This document shows, in pieces, positions 51,720-60,638 of a stretch of 64,000 bases of DNA; position 1 is the first letter of the stretch, and the number at the start of each line of letters is the position of its first letter. The position numbers and the translations under genes are program-made. The notes below the pieces were generated by a model. It was not told where the DNA came from. It did not search any database and worked only from the letters and a program-made list of their open reading frames with translations. The DNA is taken from positions 1-64,000 of the forward strand of contig JAIQFN010000054.1 of the NCBI GenBank assembly GCA_020073265.1, read 5' to 3'. This DNA comes from Terriglobia bacterium. GTDB lineage: Bacteria > Acidobacteriota > Terriglobia > Bryobacterales > Bryobacteraceae.

Positions 51720-53687
51720 CTACTCGACCACCGGCAGCCAGACCGCGCTGGGTTTGTCCGAAGTGCGGAACACCGACTGCGTCGCCTTCACGTAATCCGC
51801 CGGCTTGGCAAAGAAAATATTCGGCACGAAGGTCTGCGGATTGCGATCGTACAGCGGAAACCAGCTCGACTGGATCTGCACCATGATGCGGTGGCCGGTT
51901 TCGAAGATGTGGTTGGTGGTCGGCAGCACGAAGCGATAGCGCTCTGGCTGGCCCGCCGGGATCGCCGATGGCCGCTCGAAACTCTCGCGATAGCGGCCGC
52001 GGAAGATGTCCATCGAAACCGAAAGCTCGTAGCCGCCCAACTCCGGCTGGCGCGGAACCTCCTCGGGGAACACGTCGATCAGCTTGACCACCCAGTCGGA
52101 GTCGGTACCGGTGGTGGCGGCGTACAGATCGGCAATCGGGGCGCCGCTGATACGCACCGCGGACGTGAGCACCGGCGTCTGGTAAGTCAGCACATCGGTG
52201 CGGTCGGTCACCGTGCGCTGATCGGTGACCAGCCACGTTCGCCAGCGCTCCGAATCGGAGAAGCGCACCGGACGCGGGAGGTAAGGCACGGGCTTCGAGG
52301 GATCAGAGACGTAGGAGTCCGCAGCCGCTCCCGAGGCGGACGGCCGGTCGAATCCCAAGCCGAAGTTGGCTTCGAGATACAGCGGCTTCATGGGCGATGC
52401 GCAGTGCTCTTCGCAGGCCAGCGGCCAAGTCTTCAAACGATCCCAGTGATTCTCGCCGGTATTGTAGATGAACACGGGCGGCGTGTCGGCCTTGGGTGCA
52501 TCCGTCTTCAGGTACTGATCGAAAAACGGCTTCAGCACGTCGCGCCGGAACTCCAGCGCCGTGTCGCCCACCCACTTCAGCGGTCCTAAATTATATGCGT
52601 CGGCGCCCACCTGGCTGTGCCGCCAGGGACCCATCACCAGAAAATTGTGATCCGCCTGCCCTTTGGCTTTGAGGGCCAGGTAGCAGTGGATCGCGCCCCA
52701 CATGTCCTCCTGATCCCACAAGCCTTGCAGCCACATGGTGGGGACCTGCGAAGGATGCTCGGCCACCAGCTTGTCCAGCGCCTGCCCCTGCCAGAAAGCG
52801 TCGTACGCGGGGTGCTCCATCATCTTCACTGCCCACGGCAACTGCTCGAGTCCGTGCAATCGAGCCCAGGCGCCGGCGGAAACGGCCTGGCGGAATGCTT
52901 CGTAGTCGTCGTAGGCGCTGCGATCGACGGGTTCGCCTTCGGCCCGCTTGGCAGTCTGGCCGGCGGTGTAGTCGAAATTGGACTGGCGGAATGCGCCGTA
53001 GTGAAACCAGTCGTCGCCCATCCAGCCATCGACCATGGGGCTTTCGGGTGCAGCGACCTTCAACGCCGGATGCGGGCCCAGCAGCGCCATCACCACGGTG
53101 AAGCCTTCATAAGAGGAGCCGATCATGCCGACGCGGCCGTTGGATTCGGGCGTGTTCTTCACCAGCCAGTCGATGGTGTCGTAGGCGTCGGTCACGTGGT
53201 CGGTGGCGGTGGGATTGAGCGGACCGCGCACCGGGCGCGTCATGACGTAGTCGCCTTCAGATTTGTATTTTCCGCGCACGTCCTGATACACGCGGATGTA
53301 GCCGGCGGCGACGAACACGTCGTCGGCCGCGGACAGGATGGAGAGCATGTGCGTGCTGTGGGTGCGTTCGGTGCGGTTGGTGGCGTTATACGGCGTGCGA
53401 GTCAGGACGATGGGCGCGTTGCGGGCGCCTTTGGGCACCACGATGACGGTGTACAGCCTCACTCCGTCGCGCATGGGGATCATGACTTCGCGCTTGACGA
53501 AGTCGCGCTCCGCGGTGGGGATGGTGAAGCCTTTGGGGATGTCGCTTCCGGCGCCAGTGCCGGTGTGATCCTGCGCGGTTGCGATGACCGCGAATGCGAG
53601 CGCGGCGGTTCCGATCAGGGTCCATCTGGTTTGCCTGCCACGCCACCCGCGATTCGCGAAGCGATCCTGCGTTTCAATAATCGCCAT
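51720..53687 (-). CDS. exported CocE/NonD-type hydrolase (X-Pro peptidase or acylase)
   Basis: This 655-residue serine hydrolase is related to cocaine esterase and glutaryl-7-ACA acylase. It has an N-terminal hydrophobic segment (about 22-38) serving as signal or anchor, and an alpha/beta-hydrolase domain with nucleophile Ser192 in GSSYEG. A C-terminal jellyroll (about 420-650) ends in the QTFVPNIFFAKP stretch. The substrate is an ester or amide of a small acyl group or a peptide. It precedes the M1 aminopeptidase in the map but has its own 61-base gap. Confidence 0.9.
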   Translation of the reverse strand: MAIIETQDRFANRGWRGRQTRWTLIGTAALAFAVIATAQDHTGTGAGSDIPKGFTIPTAERDFVKREVMIPMRDGVRLYTVIVVPKGARNAPIVLTRTPYNATNRTERTHSTHMLSILSAADDVFVAAGYIRVYQDVRGKYKSEGDYVMTRPVRGPLNPTATDHVTDAYDTIDWLVKNTPESNGRVGMIGSSYEGFTVVMALLGPHPALKVAAPESPMVDGWMGDDWFHYGAFRQSNFDYTAGQTAKRAEGEPVDRSAYDDYEAFRQAVSAGAWARLHGLEQLPWAVKMMEHPAYDAFWQGQALDKLVAEHPSQVPTMWLQGLWDQEDMWGAIHCYLALKAKGQADHNFLVMGPWRHSQVGADAYNLGPLKWVGDTALEFRRDVLKPFFDQYLKTDAPKADTPPVFIYNTGENHWDRLKTWPLACEEHCASPMKPLYLEANFGLGFDRPSASGAAADSYVSDPSKPVPYLPRPVRFSDSERWRTWLVTDQRTVTDRTDVLTYQTPVLTSAVRISGAPIADLYAATTGTDSDWVVKLIDVFPEEVPRQPELGGYELSVSMDIFRGRYRESFERPSAIPAGQPERYRFVLPTTNHIFETGHRIMVQIQSSWFPLYDRNPQTFVPNIFFAKPADYVKATQSVFRTSDKPSAVWLPVVE

Positions 53688-53748
53688 GTCACGATTCTAG
53701 CGGCTTTCCCGGCGTGCGATTGTCGCGGGGCGCCAAACGAGCGGCGTG

Positions 53749-56307
53749 TTAATTCCGCGCTTGCGCCTGCATCCGGCTGGCGCGGAACAGGTCGTCCGCC
53801 GACGCCAGCACGGTCCAGCGCAGGCGTTGCGGAAGGTTCGGTTCACGGCTAAGAAAGTCGCGCACGATGGCCGCCGCTTCGGGCGATCGCTGGCCGTTCA
53901 GCGCGGCGTCCATCCAGCGCTTGGGGAAAAAGATGTCGCCGGTGCGCTGGATCTCGGGCAGCAGCTCCAGACTGGGACGAAGGAAGCGGCGCTCGTCCCG
54001 GAGCGGGTGATTGAGGTAGCGGAGCGAATCGAGCGCCCAGGGCTCGTGGCGGCGGTTTTGAGGATCGCGCAGCCGTTCAAAGGCCTGGGCGCGCACGGCC
54101 GGATCGCGGGAGAGCGCCGGCATGACGAATTCGAAGCGCGCCTTGCGGTCGGGATTCTGGGTTCGGGCGAGCTGCGCCGCCAGGATCTTTTCCGCATCCG
54201 GAACGCCGCGCACCGCCAGTTCTAGCGCCATGCTGATCTCGTCGGTCTCAGAGAACGTCAGTCCTTCGATCTTTTCCTCGCGCCGCCAGACTCGCTCCAG
54301 CCACGCGAGGCCGTCCGGAGTCAGCGCTACGTCGCGGAATGCGCTGAACCAGGCGGATTTCTCACTCGGCGCTCGGGCGCGCGCGATGCCCTGGCGAAGC
54401 ACAGCCTCGATTTCGGTAGACCTGGCGACGCGATCCCGCGGCGTCAGAAAATTCCAGAACGCGTGCGACAGGTACGCCAGCACGCGCTGCACGTTCTGCT
54501 CGTCGGTCTCCTTGGGCAGCGCGCGGAGCGCCAGATCCAGGAACTGCGGCGGCGTCACTCGCGCCTCCAGCAGATTCTCCCAGACATCCACCCAAGCGCT
54601 GCCGCGAAGCAGGGCATCAGGAAGCTCCTCGAGGTGATCGAGGAGATAGCGCAGCGTCGCGCGATCCAGGAGGAACAGCCCATAGCCGAGACCTTCGCCG
54701 TTCGGGATCACGTACAGAGGCCGCTCCAGGCCGCGCGCCTGGGCCACGCGGGTCACTGCGCCGTCCAGCGAGACCGGCAGTTGTTGAACGTGGTCCCGGT
54801 ATCCGATGTCGACCCGCAGAAGTTGCGGCCACACCAGACCGCGCCGCAGGGGATCGCGCCCGGTCAGCGTCAGTTGCGAGATTTCCCCGTCCGCGCCGAT
54901 GCCGAGCGCGGTCGCGATCTCCGGCCGGCCGCGTTGCTCCACCCAGGCCCGGCTCCAGCGGGCGATGTTTCCGGGGCCGCGAGCGTCCAGGATCTCGACC
55001 AGGTCCAGCCAGGTGGCGTTCGCGAAAGAGTAGCGCCGCAGGTACTCGCGCAGGCCGTTGCGGAAGTTTTCCTCGCCGGTGATCATTTCGAGCTGGCGCA
55101 TGGCGATGGGCGCCTTGTTATAGATGATGTCGCCGTACAGCGTGCCCGCCTCGTCCAGGTTGGCGAGTTGCTGGCGGATGGGATTGGATCCGGCCGTGCG
55201 ATCCACCGAGTACGCCGCCGGGTAGTGCTGCATCAGGAACGCGAGCTGATGATTCACTTGGGGGAAGGACGGGTTCACGATCTTGGCGGCCATGAAGTTG
55301 GCCATCACTTCCTTCATCCAGACATCGTTGAACCAGCGCATCGTCACCAAATCGCCGAACCACATGTGCGCGGTCTCGTGCGAGATGGTGCTGGCCCGGC
55401 CGAGCATCTGGTTCTGAGTGGCGGATTCGTCCAGCATCAGCGTGGAGGCGTTGTAGAGAATCGCGCCGGCGTGTTCCATGCCTCCGAACTGGAAGGAAGG
55501 AATCAGGACGAAGTCGAATTTGCCCCACGGATATTTTATGCCGGTGTATTCTTCCAGCCAGGCGAGGGCGTGCGCGTGCAGATCGAAGATCGCGTCCCGG
55601 TTGCGCGCCACTTTTTTCGCGTCGGTCTCGCGGTGGAACATGCGGAAGGTCCGGCCGTTGCGCTGGGCCGTTTCGACCTGGAAGTTTCCGGCGGCGAACG
55701 CAAACAGGTAGGTTGGCAGAGGCTGTGTTTCGGCGAATCGGATCACCTGGCGCTGGGCGTCGGGAGCTGGCGCGGGCGGTCCCTCTTCGGCGCCATTTGC
55801 GACGGCCCGCCAATCGGAGGGGATTTCGAGCGTGAGCTTGTAACGGCCCTTGAGGTCGGGCTGATCGAAGCAGGGGAACGCGAGGCGGGCGCGAGCCGGC
55901 ACGAACAGCGTGTACAGGAAGTCGGCGTTGCGGTTGAGCGATTCGTCTCCCGCGACGAATTCGATCGAGACCACGTTCTCACCGGCCTTGGTGGCCGCGG
56001 CGGGAACGATCAGGTGTCCATCCGCGAAGCCGGCGTCGACGGGCCGGCCGTCCACCCGAACTTCCGAGACGTGCTCCCGCGGCTGCTCGAAATCCAGGAC
56101 AATCCGGTGAGGCGCAGTCAGCACGAACCGCACGGTCTCGCTCGCGCGGATGGCGTCGGAGCGCTCTCGTGGAATCTTAAAGGATAGATCGTAGCGCAGA
56201 GCTTGGATGACGTGGGCGCGCTCGTTCGCCAGGCTTTCGGAAACGCCGCGTCCGGGTGACGGCGGAGCGGACGCAGCCCCCAGCAGCAGGGCCAGAGCAG
56301 TGATCAC
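53749..56307 (-). CDS. M1-family aminopeptidase
   Basis: This 852-residue zinc aminopeptidase has the HExxH motif HETAH (His310, Glu311, His314) and the third ligand Glu333. The exopeptidase motif is GGMEH (275-279) rather than the usual GAMEN. The N-terminal beta domain carries YTLFVPARARLAFPCFDQP, and the C-terminal ERAP1-like helical domain runs from about 520 to the end. The start is a GTG. A signal peptide is likely (MITALALLLGAASA), so it is probably periplasmic. Confidence 0.9.
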   Translation of the reverse strand: MITALALLLGAASAPPSPGRGVSESLANERAHVIQALRYDLSFKIPRERSDAIRASETVRFVLTAPHRIVLDFEQPREHVSEVRVDGRPVDAGFADGHLIVPAAATKAGENVVSIEFVAGDESLNRNADFLYTLFVPARARLAFPCFDQPDLKGRYKLTLEIPSDWRAVANGAEEGPPAPAPDAQRQVIRFAETQPLPTYLFAFAAGNFQVETAQRNGRTFRMFHRETDAKKVARNRDAIFDLHAHALAWLEEYTGIKYPWGKFDFVLIPSFQFGGMEHAGAILYNASTLMLDESATQNQMLGRASTISHETAHMWFGDLVTMRWFNDVWMKEVMANFMAAKIVNPSFPQVNHQLAFLMQHYPAAYSVDRTAGSNPIRQQLANLDEAGTLYGDIIYNKAPIAMRQLEMITGEENFRNGLREYLRRYSFANATWLDLVEILDARGPGNIARWSRAWVEQRGRPEIATALGIGADGEISQLTLTGRDPLRRGLVWPQLLRVDIGYRDHVQQLPVSLDGAVTRVAQARGLERPLYVIPNGEGLGYGLFLLDRATLRYLLDHLEELPDALLRGSAWVDVWENLLEARVTPPQFLDLALRALPKETDEQNVQRVLAYLSHAFWNFLTPRDRVARSTEIEAVLRQGIARARAPSEKSAWFSAFRDVALTPDGLAWLERVWRREEKIEGLTFSETDEISMALELAVRGVPDAEKILAAQLARTQNPDRKARFEFVMPALSRDPAVRAQAFERLRDPQNRRHEPWALDSLRYLNHPLRDERRFLRPSLELLPEIQRTGDIFFPKRWMDAALNGQRSPEAAAIVRDFLSREPNLPQRLRWTVLASADDLFRASRMQAQARN

Positions 56308-56478
56308 GTGTACAACATAACAGACACCTGCTTCGGCTGCGTGCCGGCGGCGGACTCACGGCCAAACATGAGCCGCGAGGCCTGGCCAGGGGTCTCGAAT
56401 TTCCTTCTAAGATGCTGGTGAAACGTAGCCGATTTTCCGAATAACCTTAGTACCTATCTTGCCGTTGCCGTACCGCCG

Positions 56479-57153
56479 ATGAGCATTAATGCGAGGTCTG
56501 TCTTAGTGCCGCGTATCTCGGTGTTCGCCTGCGAATCACAACCCGTCACGGTGGAGGGACTGCAGAAGGTCCTGGCCGAGCATGAGGACTTTGAATTCGT
56601 CGGCGCGGTCTCTAAGGTCAGCGAAGCGATGGAAGCTTTCGGCCGTGTTCGCCCGGACATCGCCTTGATCGATCTGGCCGCCGGGCTGGCGCCCGCGCTT
56701 CGCCTGGTGGGTGGCTTGAAGACTGTCTCGCCCAAATCGCAGGGAGTGCTGTGGGTGGTGGATCTGCCCGAGCCGGAGGCTTTTCGGGCGTTGCAAGCGG
56801 GGACTCGCGGCATCGTCAAAAAAACCTTGCCGGTTGCCAAGCTCATCGAATGCCTGCGCGAGGTTGGGCGCGGGAAAATCTGGATGGACGAGCCGCAGCC
56901 GGCTCCCGATTTCCTGCGCAACCGGGAGGCGTCGCGCCTGACGCCGCGCGAAAAACAGATTGTGGCCTTGATCTGCCGCGGCATGCGCAACAAGCAGATC
57001 GCCGAAAACCTGCACATCACGCCCGGAACCGTGAAGGTCCATCTGATGCATATCTTCGAAAAGACCGGGCTCAAGGACCGGCTGGCGCTGGCGGTGCGCG
57101 GTCGCGACCTGGTAGGGGCCGAACGCGGGCTGGAAGAGCCGGTCACCAGCTAA
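56479..57153 (+). CDS. orphan NarL/LuxR-type response regulator with degenerate receiver
   Basis: This 224-residue protein has a receiver-like domain with Asp65 (IALIDLAAG) and Lys114, but the acidic pair normally at the first strand is reduced to CES (Glu19). Phosphorylation may therefore be weak or absent. The C-terminal LuxR helix-turn-helix is intact (TPREKQIVALICRGMRNKQIAENLHITPGTVKVHL). No kinase gene adjoins it. The downstream membrane-protein gene, after a structured leader, and the pilus genes beyond are possible targets. Confidence 0.85.
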   Translation: MSINARSVLVPRISVFACESQPVTVEGLQKVLAEHEDFEFVGAVSKVSEAMEAFGRVRPDIALIDLAAGLAPALRLVGGLKTVSPKSQGVLWVVDLPEPEAFRALQAGTRGIVKKTLPVAKLIECLREVGRGKIWMDEPQPAPDFLRNREASRLTPREKQIVALICRGMRNKQIAENLHITPGTVKVHLMHIFEKTGLKDRLALAVRGRDLVGAERGLEEPVTS

Positions 57154-57233
57154 AGAGGTCGCTCGCGAAGGCCGATCAAGCAAGGGGGTGCGAACACCCC
57201 GCTCGGCGCGATAGGCGAATCCCTTGGCCTCTT
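57153..57233 (+). promoter_or_regulatory. structured RNA leader of the membrane-protein gene
   Basis: AAGAGGTC (57153-57160) can pair with GGCCTCTT (57226-57233), which overlaps the TTG start at 57224. Inside, GCCGA (57171-57175) pairs with TCGGC (57203-57207). A perfect GGGGTG/CACCCC hairpin (57185-57190 and 57195-57200) has a CGAA loop. The fold would sequester the start region, so a riboswitch-like or protein-bound control element is possible. It matches no family that I know. Confidence 0.45.
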
Positions 57234-58810
57234 CCACTCAGTCCGTTTGGCCTCCCGCGGCTGCACCTCCGGCGGCGGAGGCCGCTCCGTTCGGCTTAAG
57301 CCGGTGGGTGCGCGCGCTCACGCCTTCGTTCGCGGATTGTTTCTTCGTCGCGCTGCTGGCTTGGCTGTTCATTTGCGGCGCCAGCGGCTGGAAGTCGCTG
57401 CTGGGCGACGGCGACACGGGCTGGCACATCCGCACTGGTCAATATATATTGGCCCACCACAGCGTGCCGACGCGCGACCTGTTCTCGTTCTCCAAACCCG
57501 AGGCGCCCTGGTTCGCCTGGGAGTGGCTATCCGACGTGCTCTTTGCGGTGCTCTTCCGCATGGCCGGGTTGAAGGCGATCACCTTGTTTGCGGGGGCGTT
57601 GGTGGCGCTGTATGCGACCGTCTTGCTGCGCTTTTCATTGTGGTTGGGAGCGAACGCGCTGGTGGCGGCCATGCTTTCGCTGGTCGCGGTGGGGGCGTCG
57701 TCCATGCACTTCCTGGCGCGTCCGCATCTGTTTACCTTGCTGGCGCTGCCGGGTTGCTTGTGGTTGCTCCAGGCCGACGCCCGCAGGAATACGCGCTGGG
57801 TGTGGTGGCTGATTCCGATTACCGCGCTGTGGACCAATCTGCATGGCGGGTTCACGGTGTTCCTGGCTTGCCTGGCTCTGTTCACGCTCGGCAGCGCGAT
57901 CGAAGCCTGGCTCGGGCGGCCGCGCTGGCCGCAGGTGGCGAGATTTGGCGCGCTGCTGGCGGGGTGCTCGCTGGCCTCGCTCGTCAACCCATATGGGATC
58001 CAGCTGCACTTGCATATCCTCGAATACCTGCGCGCCGACTGGATCAAGAACCTGATCCAGGAGTTTCAAGCGCCCACCTTCCGCTCCGAAGGGCAGCTTC
58101 AGTTCGAAGCGCTGTTGATCGTGGGCTTGGTGGTGACCGGTCTTTTGCTACGGAAACAGCGCGTGGCGGAGGCATTGTGCATTCTGTTCCTGGCGCATTC
58201 CTCGCTCATCAGCGTGCGGCATGCGCCGCTTTTCGCCGCCGTGGTTGCGCCGCTGATTGGAAGTGAGTTGAGCGCCTGGTGGAAGGCCTGGGCGGGGAAT
58301 CTCCAGCGGACGTCGGTGGTCCGTATCTTGCAGCAATTGGGCGAGGACCTGCAGCCGGTCTTTCGGCGCAACACCGTCTGGCCGCTGGTTGTGGTTTTGG
58401 TGCTGGCGGCGCTGGATGCTCCGCTCAAATGGCCGCGCGACTTTCCAAGTGAGGTGTTCCCGGTTCAGATGGTGCACGATCATTCCAAGCTGCTGGAGTC
58501 GGGCCGGCTGCTGACCACCGACCAGTGGGGCGACTACATTATCTATTGCTTGTACCCCCGGCAGAAGGTTTTTGTAGACGGCCGCAGCGACTTCTACGGC
58601 GAACGGCTGGGGCAGGACTACCTCCACTTACTCCAGGGGGCCTATGACTGGCGTGCTGTCTTAGAGCGCTATGGGTTTCAGGTAGCGCTTTTGCCGGTGG
58701 ACCTGCCGTTAACCGGTCTACTCAAAGCGGACCCGCATTGGCGGGTGGTGGCCGACGATCACCGGTCCATCCTGTTGACGCGCTTAAGTGTCCAAAACCT
58801 AGGCGACTAG
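57224..58810 (+). CDS. polytopic membrane protein of unknown function (GT-C-like topology)
   Basis: This 528-residue protein has about eleven membrane helices (from about 37 to 400) and a soluble C-terminal domain (about 410-528). An early loop carries GDGDTGWHIRTGQYI, an arrangement with acidic residues in the first periplasmic loop like that of GT-C glycosyltransferases. HDHSKLLESGRLLTTDQWGDYII and a VFVDGRSDFY motif mark the tail. The TTG start is preceded by a foldable leader. The function is not established. Confidence 0.75.
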   Translation: MASSTQSVWPPAAAPPAAEAAPFGLSRWVRALTPSFADCFFVALLAWLFICGASGWKSLLGDGDTGWHIRTGQYILAHHSVPTRDLFSFSKPEAPWFAWEWLSDVLFAVLFRMAGLKAITLFAGALVALYATVLLRFSLWLGANALVAAMLSLVAVGASSMHFLARPHLFTLLALPGCLWLLQADARRNTRWVWWLIPITALWTNLHGGFTVFLACLALFTLGSAIEAWLGRPRWPQVARFGALLAGCSLASLVNPYGIQLHLHILEYLRADWIKNLIQEFQAPTFRSEGQLQFEALLIVGLVVTGLLLRKQRVAEALCILFLAHSSLISVRHAPLFAAVVAPLIGSELSAWWKAWAGNLQRTSVVRILQQLGEDLQPVFRRNTVWPLVVVLVLAALDAPLKWPRDFPSEVFPVQMVHDHSKLLESGRLLTTDQWGDYIIYCLYPRQKVFVDGRSDFYGERLGQDYLHLLQGAYDWRAVLERYGFQVALLPVDLPLTGLLKADPHWRVVADDHRSILLTRLSVQNLGD

Positions 58811-58916
58811 GTAAATCCACACCCACCCGTGCAGCCACCGTACTAAAGAAAATGCCGCGCCGAGCTAATGAAAACCTCCCAGTTGACCGAACTTATAGAG
58901 CAGGAGATCGGGAGGC

Positions 58917-59186
58917 ATGAGAAGCAACCAGAACCTGGCGGGTTCCAGCAACGGGCGGGTCGCGGGCAAGTTGGGCGTGTCCGGGATGCCGTTGGAATGG
59001 CTGGACGCGGGCAGTTGGCGACTACCCTCCGGGCAGGCGCTGGCGGAGTTTGCTCTGCAGGCCGGTTTCCTGGCGCCACTGTTGTTTCGTGCCGGGAGTT
59101 CGGAAGCGGACGGAGCGCGAATTGGAACCTCCGGTGACGAGGCCGTTGGAAGCGGCAAGGATTTCGGAAGAGGGGGAAGCCGTTGA
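58917..59186 (+). CDS. possible small protein ahead of the pilus genes
   Basis: The frame encodes 89 residues, and its TGA overlaps the TTG start of cpaA (TTGA), which suggests coupling. The AGGAG ribosome site lies about ten bases upstream. Residues around 38-56 (SGQALAEFALQAGF) resemble the start of TadE/TadG pilins, but the rest does not, and the composition is Gly/Ser rich. It may be a chance frame or a worn TadE-like gene. The 106 bases before it (58811-58916) hold nothing I can support. Confidence 0.3.
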   Translation: MRSNQNLAGSSNGRVAGKLGVSGMPLEWLDAGSWRLPSGQALAEFALQAGFLAPLLFRAGSSEADGARIGTSGDEAVGSGKDFGRGGSR

Positions 59187-59680
59187 CGGCGCAGGCCTGG
59201 ATTGCCGGAGTGGTAGGCATCGCCGCGATCGTCGACGATATGACGCGGCGGCGGATCTCCAATTGGATTCCCTGCCTGGCGTTCGGGTGCGGCCTGCTCC
59301 TGCATGTTTTGGAAGCCGGCTGGCGCGGCGCTGGTTCGGCCTTGCTCGGTACCGCGGCCGGAGCCGCCGTATTCCTGGTCTTCTATCTGGCCGGCGGAAT
59401 GGGCGGAGGAGATGTGAAGTTGATGGCCGGTTTTGGAGCAGTGTTGGGAACCAGCCGCCTGTTGGAAGCGGCCCTGTGGACCGCCGGATGCGGCGGGATC
59501 ATGGCCGCGCTGGTGATCGCCGCCAGCTCTGTCCGCCGAGTTTGGCGGAGCCGGCGTGCCGCTCGAAGCGGGGCGGCGGAACTGGAACGGGAAAGCTCGG
59601 CAAGCAAACGAGTGGAAGCAATACCTTACGCTCCGGCCATTGCAGCCGGGGTTTGGTTGGCTCTGGTTCCAAAATCATGA
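59183..59680 (+). CDS. cpaA: prepilin peptidase, CpaA/TadV type
   Basis: This 165-residue membrane aspartyl protease (A24) would process Flp pilin and TadE/F pseudopilins. Catalytic Asp is Asp18 or Asp19 in VDDMTRRRISN, and the second is Asp77 in GGMGGGDVKLM. About four to five membrane helices are present. It has no N-methyltransferase domain, as usual for the tad class. The TTG start follows an AGGGGGAA site. It is the first of the cpa genes here. Confidence 0.9.
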   Translation: MTAQAWIAGVVGIAAIVDDMTRRRISNWIPCLAFGCGLLLHVLEAGWRGAGSALLGTAAGAAVFLVFYLAGGMGGGDVKLMAGFGAVLGTSRLLEAALWTAGCGGIMAALVIAASSVRRVWRSRRAARSGAAELERESSASKRVEAIPYAPAIAAGVWLALVPKS

Positions 59681-59733
59681 GCCGAGAATCGAAAGCGCTC
59701 GACCTACAGTGAGGACGGGCCGGAGAGAGAGAT

Positions 59734-60636
59734 ATGGATCGTAGATTTCTAACCGTGTTGGGAGTGAGCCTGCTGTTTGCGCTCGTGATCTCGAGCGTCT
59801 TTTATCAGATGACCGCGCGAGCCGGCGCCGCCAAGAAGGCCGAGCCTCCCACTGACTTGCGGGATGTCGTCCTGGCTGCCAAGCCTCTGGCCGTAGGCAT
59901 GACCCTGAAGCCGACCGACGTCAAAATGGGCAAGTTGCCTAGCTCCGGCTTCCCGAAAGGCGCATTCAGCAAGGCCGAAGAAGTAATCGACCGCCCGGTG
60001 GTCAGCAACGTTCTGATGGATGAGCCCATCCTGGAAGGACGGTTGGCTGCCCGTGGGAGCGGCATCGGCCTGGCACCCGTGATTCCGGTTGGAATGCGGG
60101 CCGTCACGGTGCGCGTCAACGACGTAAGCGGAATTTCAGGATTCGTCCTGCCCGGCATGCGGGTGGACATTCTGGTGACCGGCAACCCGCCGGCCGGTAA
60201 CGGAACGGTGACCGTGACCCCGCTGCAGAACATGCTGGTGCTGTCGGCCGGGACGGTCTTGCAGCCCGACAACAAGGGACAAGCGATCCAGGCCGCCACG
60301 GTGACGCTGCTGGCGAGTCCGGAGCAGGCCGAGATGTTGACGCTCGCGAACAACGAGGGCCGCATTCAACTGGTGCTGCGCAACGGCAGCGATCAGAACG
60401 TCGAAAAGATCCGAGGCAGCGAGGTAGCCGAGCTGTACGGCGCAGCGCCTTCCCACAAGAAGTCCGCTGAGGCTAGCTCAGCCCCGGTTCGGCCCAGGCC
60501 GAGGCCGCGGACGGTCGAGACCGCAGTGGTTTCGGCGCCGCCGGCGCCACCGCCGCCACCGCCGCCGCCCGATCAGATCATCGTGATCCGGGGCACCCAA
60601 AAGACCGTGGAAGTAGTCGGAGCCGGGGGAAGATAA
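59734..60636 (+). CDS. cpaB: Flp pilus assembly protein CpaB/RcpC
   Basis: This 300-residue protein has one N-terminal membrane helix (about 7-25) and a SAF/CpaB domain (about 42-110, LRDVVLAAKPLAVGM). An RcpC-type domain (about 115-235) follows with GMRAVTVRVNDVSGISGFVLPG and PGMRVDILV. The C-terminal 65 residues are Pro/Arg rich, including an eight-proline run, which may anchor the protein to peptidoglycan or the secretin. It is two bases upstream of cpaC. Confidence 0.92.
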   Translation: MDRRFLTVLGVSLLFALVISSVFYQMTARAGAAKKAEPPTDLRDVVLAAKPLAVGMTLKPTDVKMGKLPSSGFPKGAFSKAEEVIDRPVVSNVLMDEPILEGRLAARGSGIGLAPVIPVGMRAVTVRVNDVSGISGFVLPGMRVDILVTGNPPAGNGTVTVTPLQNMLVLSAGTVLQPDNKGQAIQAATVTLLASPEQAEMLTLANNEGRIQLVLRNGSDQNVEKIRGSEVAELYGAAPSHKKSAEASSAPVRPRPRPRTVETAVVSAPPAPPPPPPPPDQIIVIRGTQKTVEVVGAGGR

Positions 60637-60638
60637 CC

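Noticed and set aside
54463-56187. A 574-codon open frame antisense to the M1 aminopeptidase gene
   Set aside because: The minus-strand frame contains HETAH and the third zinc ligand in correct spacing; the antisense frame is a codon-bias shadow.
58868-59137. A second 89-codon frame in the gap before cpaA
   Set aside because: It is Gly/Arg-rich without motifs, has no coupling to cpaA, and overlaps the somewhat better supported frame at 58917.
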